From NCBI GenBank assembly GCA_023458215.1, contig JAEXAJ010000110.1, forward strand, positions 1 to 5,414: DNA of 5,414 nt, read 5' to 3'. The notes under the pieces are model-generated. The model saw only the letters and a program-made list of their open reading frames with translations. It ran no database searches and was not told where the DNA came from. Source of the DNA: Bacteroidota bacterium (GTDB taxonomy: Bacteria; Bacteroidota; Bacteroidia; Bacteroidales; Bacteroidaceae). A program made the translations under genes and the position numbers. This document shows positions 1 through 5,414 of this stretch, in pieces; the stretch's first letter is position 1; every line of letters starts with the position of its first letter.

Positions 1-238
1 CTTCCACTCCCACAGTTGCAGCACCTTCTGATTTCTCACGGGTTACAACCAATGTTATCTCCATTGCTGCTTCTGGTTCCAGTTCATAGTCATATTCATT
101 TATGGTAGAGAATGCAGCCCCTTGACAGCCTTCCGGAACTATAGGAGAAGGCTCTCTCTCAATATCATCAGAACAAGCCGAAAAAGTCAATAGTCCTCCG
201 GCCAGTACTAAAAGAAAAAAATTATTTATTGTTTTCAT
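1..238 (-). CDS. Surface lipoprotein, third gene of the SusC/SusD block (N-terminal part only)
   Basis: The first 79 residues are visible, starting at the ATG at 238-236; the rest runs off the left edge of the window. The protein begins MKTINNFFLLVLAGGLLTFS and then A-C-S-D-D. That is a positively charged end, a hydrophobic stretch and a lipobox with Cys22, so it should be a signal-peptidase-II lipoprotein. The acidic residues straight after the cysteine resemble the export signal that sends Bacteroidetes lipoproteins to the cell surface (established knowledge of the class). The mature part (residues 40-79, including AAFSTINEYDYELEP and EITLVVTREK) alternates in a beta-strand-like pattern, as in the immunoglobulin-like or Calx-beta-like N-terminal domains of lipoproteins encoded after SusD genes, but I cannot assign a family. 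The start lies only 20 bp after the susD stop, so the two are probably co-transcribed. A role in binding the same ligand as SusC/SusD is inferred from position alone. Confidence 0.85.
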   Translation of the reverse strand, partial: MKTINNFFLLVLAGGLLTFSACSDDIEREPSPIVPEGCQGAAFSTINEYDYELEPEAAMEITLVVTREKSEGAATVGVE

Positions 239-258
239 ATATCCATTTTATTAAATAG

Positions 259-1917
259 TTAATTTATTACACCGTCAGTAAGTCCAATTCCTTCACCTGG
301 TTTAGGCATTGTACCATCGGAATTGTTCGCTGCTGGAGGAATACCGGTATTGGCATTTGTCTCGTCTTGCGGAATACGCATCAGCAACCAGCCGTTGTCG
401 GCAGCAACGTTGAAGGCATAAGCATCGGGGAAGTTGGTTGCTACGCCATTTTTCACACGTACCACATTTCTGCCCAGACGCATAACGTCTGCCATGGAGA
501 AACCTTCACCCCACAATTCGATACGACGTTGAAGCCATACCGCATTTTGGACACCTGCGGCATCACTGGCTTTGCAAGAATATTGCTCGTCACGATAGGT
601 CTTGACAAAGCTTTCCAGTATCTGTTTGCCATCACTCGGATTTCCTCCCATGGCAGTAGCTTCTGCCTGAATCAGAATCATTTCTTCTACACGCATTAAT
701 GGCCAGTCGTTAGCAGCAGCATTAGTACCCAATCCACCATACATACCAAACTTAACATTGGTATAAGGCAGGAAAGCTGCTTTACCTTGGTTTGCAACTG
801 TCAGAGTTGCAATATCATCACCGCTTGCAAGACCACGCCAGCTTTGTCCCTTCAGGTTGTCAGAATGCAAGTTCTCATCAACCCACCAGCCCTTACGTAC
901 ATCAGTGTCAGAAATCAGATTGAACAATAATACATTGATACTTTTATACATACCTACACCGGCAGAGTAAGAGCCTTCGCAGAATGAACCGATAACTCCT
1001 GGCCAGGAAATAAGACTGTTATCTGCATTATAGTCTGCTTCAGTAATTTCCAAAGCCCACATCCAGCCACTTTCATCGGAAGAAACAAACATTGGTTTTG
1101 TCAGTTCTGCTCTCTGATAGGGAGTATATCCTGCCATAGCTTTGGCCGCATCATCGGCAGCAGCCTGCCAGTTTTCCATGTAAAGGTTGGCGCGGGCACG
1201 CAGACCATAGGCAATCTTCTGGTCTATTTCACTCTTATCCTTACGTGCATAGCCTTCCAGATCATTGATTGCATCCGTCAAGTCTCTAATAATCAAATCA
1301 TAAACAGCCTGCACTGTAGCACGCGGGTTGTTGGGGTCGGCAGCCATTTCTTCCGTAACCAAAGGAATGCAAGGTTTCTCCTCATTACCTTTATATTTAA
1401 ACTGGAAGTACGGAGCCACGTTCAGATAGTCAAAAGCACGTATTGCCTTGGCTTGACCACGATAAGAAAGTAGCGTGGGGTCTGTCGTGCCATCGGGAAT
1501 AGAGTTCAAAATATCATTTGCCATCTTGATTTGATTATAAAACAAAGCCCAACGCATATAGGGGTTGGCATACGTGTCGCTACGGTCGGAGTATTCACTG
1601 CAAGTGCTGAACCAGTTGTAACCGTTATTGGGTGCTACCATATCAGGGCCATTTAAATCATTGGAGAGGCACACGGCAGGATAACCGAAGTCATCGCCAC
1701 GTCCTGATTTACTGCCGAATACGGTAAACTGCTGAAGGTTATTGGAATACATACCTACGATATCTGCCGCTAAGCGTTCAGGCAACATGCTTACCACATC
1801 CTGTTTTTGTTCCTCGGTAAAGCTACCGCTTTGGGGAAAAGTGTCCAAGTCAGTGCATGAAGCCAGCACCATGCTTCCCATGGTTAGTGCTGATAATATT
1901 TTATTATATAGTTTCAT
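259..1917 (-). CDS. SusD/RagB family nutrient-binding outer-membrane lipoprotein
   Basis: This is a complete 552-residue protein, the normal size for the family. It is the surface lid that sits on its SusC partner and captures a glycan or peptide ligand before TonB-driven uptake. Residues 1-20 form a signal peptide ending in the lipobox VLASC, with Cys21 as the lipid anchor. SusD hallmarks appear in order: helical-repeat residues around 126-172 (NDILNSIPDG, then RGQAKAIRAFDYL at 153-165), a second helical pair around 235-262 (AYGLRARANLYMENWQAAADD), the conserved DWPLMRVEEMILIQAEA segment at 404-420, RRIELWGEGFSMADVMRLGR at 464-483, and the C-terminal MRIPQDETNANTGI at 513-526. The start is chosen because it gives the full signal peptide; the sequence before it is A-rich (AAAAAGAAAGAT) with no clear Shine-Dalgarno site. 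It begins 29 bp after the susC stop. Family membership is near certain, but the ligand cannot be deduced. The gene itself looks intact, although its expression probably depends on the broken susC upstream. Confidence 0.97.
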   Translation of the reverse strand: MKLYNKILSALTMGSMVLASCTDLDTFPQSGSFTEEQKQDVVSMLPERLAADIVGMYSNNLQQFTVFGSKSGRGDDFGYPAVCLSNDLNGPDMVAPNNGYNWFSTCSEYSDRSDTYANPYMRWALFYNQIKMANDILNSIPDGTTDPTLLSYRGQAKAIRAFDYLNVAPYFQFKYKGNEEKPCIPLVTEEMAADPNNPRATVQAVYDLIIRDLTDAINDLEGYARKDKSEIDQKIAYGLRARANLYMENWQAAADDAAKAMAGYTPYQRAELTKPMFVSSDESGWMWALEITEADYNADNSLISWPGVIGSFCEGSYSAGVGMYKSINVLLFNLISDTDVRKGWWVDENLHSDNLKGQSWRGLASGDDIATLTVANQGKAAFLPYTNVKFGMYGGLGTNAAANDWPLMRVEEMILIQAEATAMGGNPSDGKQILESFVKTYRDEQYSCKASDAAGVQNAVWLQRRIELWGEGFSMADVMRLGRNVVRVKNGVATNFPDAYAFNVAADNGWLLMRIPQDETNANTGIPPAANNSDGTMPKPGEGIGLTDGVIN

Positions 1918-1946
1918 ATCTTTCTTTTTATATAGGAATCAAATTA

Positions 1947-4892
1947 TTAGAATTTCAAAGTAATACCACCGGTGATAGTACGTAAAGCCGAGTAAGTGAA
2001 GTTACCACTACCGGTAGAACTACCAAGACCGATGAACTGACGAGGGTCGAAACCTTTGCGGCAGGATATGACAGCCAGATTGTCTCCTGTCACATAAAGA
2101 CGGAGGCTTGATACGCCCAACTTTTGAGTCCAACGCTTTGGCAGCGTATATCCCAATGTAACATTATTGATACTCAAGTAATCAGAACTTACCAAGAAGC
2201 GGGAAGATATACGTTGGCTTGAAACGTCGGATACAGACATACGGGGAATATCACTGTTTGCATTTTCGGGAGTCCAGGCCTTCAACACATCTTTGTGGAA
2301 GTTCTGTCCCATCAAGTCGCCGGTCTGCATCAAAGCCTCGTAAGTACCGTCATATACTTTACCACCCAATTGATAGGAAAGCTGTATGCCCAAATCGAAA
2401 CCATATGCATTCAGTTGTGTACCGAGACCACCATACACCTTTGCAAGTGTACTGCCCAAGTCAGACTGCTGCGCCTTTTCATAATTGGTAGTAAGTGTAT
2501 AATCACCGTTGTCGGGATCTACATAATACTGTGCCATACCACTTTCTTTGTCGACACCTGCATATACCGGTAAATAAGAGTTATAGAGAGAACCGCCTAC
2601 ACGGTAGATGGCATTTGAATATTTGATGCCTTCTTCACGTACAGTTTCGTCAAGGTCGGTAATTTTGTTCTTGTAATGAGTCAGATTGAAGTTGGCTGTC
2701 CACTCAATGTCATTGTTCTCGAACAAAACGCCATTGAAATCCAGTTCGATACCTTGGTTTACAATAGAACCTACATTTTTGGGAATAGAAGAATAACCAT
2801 AAGAAATGGGTACAGGCTGATTGTAGAGCAAGTCGGATGTTTTACGGTTAAAATACTCTACTGTACCATTGAAGCGGCTGCCGAACAGTTCAAAGTCAAA
2901 ACCGGCATTGAATGCATGTGAAGTCTCCCATGTGATATCCTTGTTTCCTTTGAATGCAAAAGACACTGCATAGTCTCCATTGCTGTTTGTTACACTAAAC
3001 TGGTCTGCGTATGCATAGTAATAATAACTGCTGGTTCCTAAATTATCGTTACCTTGTACACCGTAGCTCGCTTTCACCTTCAGCATATCAATCCAGTCAA
3101 TACCGCTCATGAAATCTTCTTTGGTCATCAACCAAGCCAGACCTATACTGCCAAAGTTACCCCAACGATTATCCGGATGGAAACGTGAAGAAGCATCACG
3201 ACGATAGGAAGCAGATGCAAAGTACTTTCCGTCATAATCATATTGGGCACGTGCCAGATAGCCGAGTGTGGCATACTCATACGTATAAGAACTTACACTC
3301 GGAGGAGTGTTGATAGCATTGTTAAGTTCACCAATCGTAGGATTGTAAAGTTTGGAGTTGGAACCTCCTAAGTATTGAATTTTATGGGAATAAGACTCAA
3401 AACCTGCCAGCAAGTCCATGTTATGCAACTGATTGAATGTTTTCTTGTAAGTTGCCATATACTGCTGGTTAATATCGAAAATGCGTTGATGGATAACAGA
3501 CACGGAACCTCCTGCAGAAACAGCACCTCCATAGAAGGGATTATTCAGCGTGTTTTCGCGTTGATTCAATACATTGGCGCCTAAAGTAGCGGTGATGTTC
3601 AATCCTTCTATCGGAGTAATGGTAGCATACCATTTGGAACTCAACATATCACTGTAGGTATTCTGGTCATCCAAATTCAATGTACCTGCCGGATTACCCA
3701 TTAAAGTAGGGCGATTGAAATTGGTAGAGCCTGAGCCAAAGTCATAAACAGTCATTCCCCTGTTGTCTTTCATGACAGATCCATCTGCATTACGGACATA
3801 CATTGGATAGATGGGGGCAATCAAGTTGGATATGTAGAACAAGTTGCCGGTAGAACCCCAATCTTTTTGTCCCGACGGAGACTTAATATTATAATAGGTA
3901 TAAGCGATATTGGTACCGACTTTCAACCATTTGTTAGCTTGGTAGTCAGTTTTGGCACGACCGGCAAAACGTTGGAAACCCGAATTAGCTATAATACCGT
4001 TGTCGTCCAAATAGCCTGCTGATACATAATAGTTCAACTTATCAGAAGCGCCGGAAATTGTCACGTTGTATTCTTGACGCAGGTTACCTCCACCAAAAAT
4101 CTCATCATACCAGTCATCCGGTCTGTAATAATAAGTTCCGTCTGAATAGCCCAAAGTGGCATTAGGGTTTAACTTGAAGTTGCTGCCAATCAATTTCTGA
4201 CCTTCAGGAACAGTATAGACCAGATAACCTAAACCACCGTTATTAGCATCCAGAAATGTTTTATCTGCAAAAGCGTAAGCCTCAGCAGCAGAAGAGCCAT
4301 TATAAATCTTAGAGTTGTACATGGCACGATAAGCAGTCTCATAATACATTGCAGGGTCAGTCATCACATCATAATTAGGTACGCCACGCTTGTTGGCTCC
4401 CCATTTGGCATCTACAGTGATCTGTGCTACGCCGGTAGATCCCCTTTTGGTAGTAATCAGTACCACCCCATTAGCACCGCGTGCGCCATAAATAGCATTG
4501 GCTGCAGCATCTTTCAATACTGTCATGGACTCAATATCCTGTGGATTAATAGCTGAAATTTCACCATCATAAGGCACACCATCTACAACATATAGAGGAG
4601 CATTGCTGGCAGACATAGATCCAATACCACGAATACGGATACTGGCCGAGCTACCCGGTTGACCGTTATTCTGGGTAATCTGTACACCTGCCACTTGACC
4701 AGCCATTGCATTTGTTACATTGGAGACTGTCCTCTCTGCAATTTTTTCAGCTTTAATGGTCGATGCAGAACCTGTAAAAGCTGATTTCTTTGCTGTACCA
4801 TAAGCTACTACCATTACTTCATCGAGCATCTCAGAATCGGACTTCATTATTACTTTTACATTGGGCTTAATCGCTACCTCTTGTGCTTGCAT
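1947..4892 (-). CDS. SusC/RagA family TonB-linked outer-membrane transporter, 5'-truncated (probable silent cassette)
   Basis: This reads as 981 residues of a SusC-type transporter, the 22-stranded outer-membrane barrel that imports ligand captured by SusD using energy from TonB. A TonB-box region is present at 22-33 (MLDEVMVVAYGT). The plug domain follows at about 40-155, with the family signatures PLYVVDGVPYDG (99-110) and LKDAAANAIYGARGANGVV (126-144). The barrel then fills the rest and ends GGITLKF with the terminal Phe expected of barrel proteins. Missing are the signal peptide and nearly all of the carboxypeptidase-D-like N-terminal domain, roughly 100-130 residues in family members. 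The listed ATG is the Met of the conserved YIGM motif, not a true start: family-like codons continue in frame to about 4928 and then hit a TAG at 4938-4940, with no ATG, GTG or TTG between. As it stands the product could not be exported. The body has no internal stop or frameshift, which suggests a maintained cassette rather than a decaying pseudogene. It is followed closely by its susD partner. Confidence 0.95.
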   Translation of the reverse strand: MQAQEVAIKPNVKVIMKSDSEMLDEVMVVAYGTAKKSAFTGSASTIKAEKIAERTVSNVTNAMAGQVAGVQITQNNGQPGSSASIRIRGIGSMSASNAPLYVVDGVPYDGEISAINPQDIESMTVLKDAAANAIYGARGANGVVLITTKRGSTGVAQITVDAKWGANKRGVPNYDVMTDPAMYYETAYRAMYNSKIYNGSSAAEAYAFADKTFLDANNGGLGYLVYTVPEGQKLIGSNFKLNPNATLGYSDGTYYYRPDDWYDEIFGGGNLRQEYNVTISGASDKLNYYVSAGYLDDNGIIANSGFQRFAGRAKTDYQANKWLKVGTNIAYTYYNIKSPSGQKDWGSTGNLFYISNLIAPIYPMYVRNADGSVMKDNRGMTVYDFGSGSTNFNRPTLMGNPAGTLNLDDQNTYSDMLSSKWYATITPIEGLNITATLGANVLNQRENTLNNPFYGGAVSAGGSVSVIHQRIFDINQQYMATYKKTFNQLHNMDLLAGFESYSHKIQYLGGSNSKLYNPTIGELNNAINTPPSVSSYTYEYATLGYLARAQYDYDGKYFASASYRRDASSRFHPDNRWGNFGSIGLAWLMTKEDFMSGIDWIDMLKVKASYGVQGNDNLGTSSYYYYAYADQFSVTNSNGDYAVSFAFKGNKDITWETSHAFNAGFDFELFGSRFNGTVEYFNRKTSDLLYNQPVPISYGYSSIPKNVGSIVNQGIELDFNGVLFENNDIEWTANFNLTHYKNKITDLDETVREEGIKYSNAIYRVGGSLYNSYLPVYAGVDKESGMAQYYVDPDNGDYTLTTNYEKAQQSDLGSTLAKVYGGLGTQLNAYGFDLGIQLSYQLGGKVYDGTYEALMQTGDLMGQNFHKDVLKAWTPENANSDIPRMSVSDVSSQRISSRFLVSSDYLSINNVTLGYTLPKRWTQKLGVSSLRLYVTGDNLAVISCRKGFDPRQFIGLGSSTGSGNFTYSALRTITGGITLKF

Positions 4893-4940
4893 GCCAATAT
4901 ACGTAATCTGAAGCGTTTTCGCAGAACTATGCGCATACTA
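4893..4940 (-). other. Start-less in-frame extension of susC and cassette junction
   Basis: Reading upstream from the apparent susC ATG, the same frame gives G-I-Y-T-I-Q-L-T-K-A-S-S in reverse order, i.e. SSAKTLQITYIG followed by MQAQEV. This matches the last strands of the carboxypeptidase-D-like domain in SusC proteins (family pattern: AKTL, then a hydrophobic residue, SYIGM). Beyond the first Ser (codon 4928-4926) the frame reads His, Ala, Tyr and then TAG at 4940-4938, which does not resemble the family. The break is therefore sharp, within a few bases of 4928. The minus-strand frames I translated immediately upstream all stop quickly and show no remnant of the missing domain, so a simple frameshift does not explain it. 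The likely meaning is a recombination or inversion boundary; a one-off deletion or rearrangement is the alternative. Confidence 0.8.
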
Positions 4941-4966
4941 CATATCTGATAAACAGATGTTTGCGC
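4928..4966. repeat. Palindrome and nested dyad at the susC junction
   Basis: Positions 4928-4937 (TATGCGCATA) form a perfect 10-bp palindrome lying exactly where similarity to SusC stops. Overlapping it is a nested dyad: GCGCA at 4931-4935 pairs with TGCGC at 4962-4966, and inside it ATCTG at 4944-4948 pairs with CAGAT at 4954-4958 around a 5-base ATAAA loop. The arms are short and interrupted and there is no T-run, so it is not a typical terminator. A recombinase binding or crossover site is possible given its position, but the structure could also be chance in AT-rich DNA. Confidence 0.5.
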
Positions 4967-5328
4967 GTGTGATTAGAACTTCAATTTTAGTATCAACAAT
5001 TTATAATATATTGATATATAAGCAGCTAAAAAACAGAAAAACGCATTTACACCTACCACAAATATACTGTGTTGACTATTTAATCGTTTTATTATCAGTG
5101 TATTATTTATCTATGAATAGCATTGATGAACTACAAAACAGGTACTATGTGTTTAATTCAATTGAGAAATGTAATTAATGATAATTTTTTCAACTGAAAT
5201 TCCGCAAACTCACTATATTAATAATATATGAATGTTTTTGTTCGGAAAATTCACTTCAGGAATGGTTTGTATAGCTAAATATAATGTTAACCCGTTGGCG
5301 GAATTAATTCACTAAAAAATGTCAGGAA
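4941..5328. other. AT-rich stretch with no convincing gene
   Basis: This stretch upstream of the truncated susC is strongly AT-rich compared with the genes to its left. Stop codons are frequent on the minus strand. One plus-strand open frame of 73 codons (4957-5178) starts inside the junction hairpin; its translation is rich in Ile, Leu and Tyr with no recognisable domain, so I do not call it a gene. I find no convincing Bacteroides-type promoter pair (TTTG near -33 with TAnnTTTG near -7) reading into susC, which fits a silent copy. The only structures noted are the junction dyad at the left and the CGGAA...TTCAC-like motifs at 5194-5313. Confidence 0.6.
5194..5313. repeat. Three loosely related CGGAA...TTCAC-like motifs
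   Basis: Two plus-strand copies share CGGAA, then AATTCACT after a short variable gap: 5243-5255 (CGGAAAATTCACT) and 5299-5313 (CGGAATTAATTCACT). A third, less similar copy lies on the minus strand at 5204-5194 (CGGAATTTCAG). The minus-strand copy and the last plus-strand copy also give an exact 8-bp inverted match, AATTCCGC at 5198-5205 and GCGGAATT at 5298-5305. They could be protein-binding sites, such as recombinase or regulator arms, or chance similarity in AT-rich sequence. No function is assigned. Confidence 0.3.
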
Positions 5329-5409
5329 ATAAGTTGTGCATATCATTGATTATTAGTATTTTAATGGTGATCAAACTATTAATATACAGCTCAATTATGC
5401 ACAACTTAT
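5329..5409. repeat. 14-bp perfect inverted repeat with a 53-bp spacer
   Basis: ATAAGTTGTGCATA at 5329-5342 is exactly complementary in reverse to TATGCACAACTTAT at 5396-5409. After a 2-base bulge (5343-5344) the pairing resumes, with ATTGA at 5345-5349 matching TCAAT at 5391-5395, for 19 paired positions in all. The enclosed DNA is AT-rich and has no coding signal. It is much shorter than the invertible promoter segments I know from Bacteroides, and no T-run follows either arm, so neither an invertible promoter nor a standard terminator is a good fit. A recombinase or integrase site, a small mobile repeat, or a structured RNA element remain possible. The sequence to its right is outside the window. 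Confidence 0.6.
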
Positions 5410-5414
5410 ATGCA

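Noticed and set aside
367..699. Plus-strand open frames inside susD and susC (for example 367-699, 2295-2573, 2676-2921, 3375-3584)
   Set aside because: They lie opposite strongly supported SusD and SusC coding sequence, have no recognisable domains, and are antisense shadows.
4890..4892. ATG at the start of the 981-codon frame as the true susC start
   Set aside because: It is the Met of the conserved YIGM motif, with family-like codons continuing upstream. A start here would leave no signal peptide for an outer-membrane protein.
5059..5066. Minus-strand TATATTTG, matching the Bacteroides -7 promoter box TAnnTTTG, upstream of susC
   Set aside because: No TTTG lies at the expected -33 distance, and a transcript from here would meet no usable start codon before the truncated susC frame. 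A single 8-base match is expected by chance in AT-rich DNA.
4957..5178. Plus-strand open frame of 73 codons in the gene-free region
   Set aside because: It starts inside the junction hairpin, has no recognisable domain or clear translation signal, and its composition simply reflects AT-rich DNA. It could be a small membrane protein, but nothing supports that.
5237..5269. Plus-strand TTTG (5237-5240) about 21 bp before ATGGTTTG (5262-5269), resembling a promoter reading right
   Set aside because: The spacing is suitable, but the -7 box has AT instead of the required TA, and no downstream gene is visible in the window.

Overview
The window looks like a piece of a Bacteroides-type chromosome (order Bacteroidales). 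It carries a SusC/SusD outer-membrane nutrient-uptake pair, lipoproteins with acidic residues after the lipid-bearing cysteine, A-rich translation starts without a clear Shine-Dalgarno sequence, and AT-rich intergenic DNA. The exact species and the transported substrate cannot be read from the sequence.

All recognisable genes lie on the minus strand and read right to left as one tight block. First comes a SusC/RagA-family TonB-dependent transporter (1947-4892, with homology running to about 4928). Then, after 29 bp, a SusD/RagB-family lipoprotein (259-1917). Then, after 20 bp, the first 79 residues of a third lipoprotein that runs off the left edge (1-238). SusC forms the outer-membrane barrel, SusD is the surface lid that captures the ligand, and the third protein is probably an accessory surface lipoprotein.

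The striking point is the 5' end of susC. The reading frame contains the TonB box, plug and barrel, but the signal peptide and almost all of the N-terminal carboxypeptidase-D-like domain are missing. Family-like sequence continues upstream of the first usable ATG (reading SSAKTLQITYIG-M), then stops abruptly at about 4928, at a 10-bp perfect palindrome. An in-frame TAG follows, and no start codon lies in between. None of the three minus-strand frames I checked just upstream contains the missing domain. This is what a silent cassette of a SusC/SusD shufflon would look like: a barrel, lid and lipoprotein module waiting to be joined by site-specific inversion to an expressed promoter and leader elsewhere. 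Such inversions are known in Bacteroides fragilis. That this locus inverts is inference, because neither the partner site nor a recombinase is in the window.

The right-hand end (4941-5414) is AT-rich and holds no convincing gene. It contains a nested dyad at the junction (4931-4966), three loosely related CGGAA...TTCAC-like motifs (5194-5313), and a perfect 14-bp inverted repeat with a further 5-bp match inside it (5329-5342 / 5396-5409).
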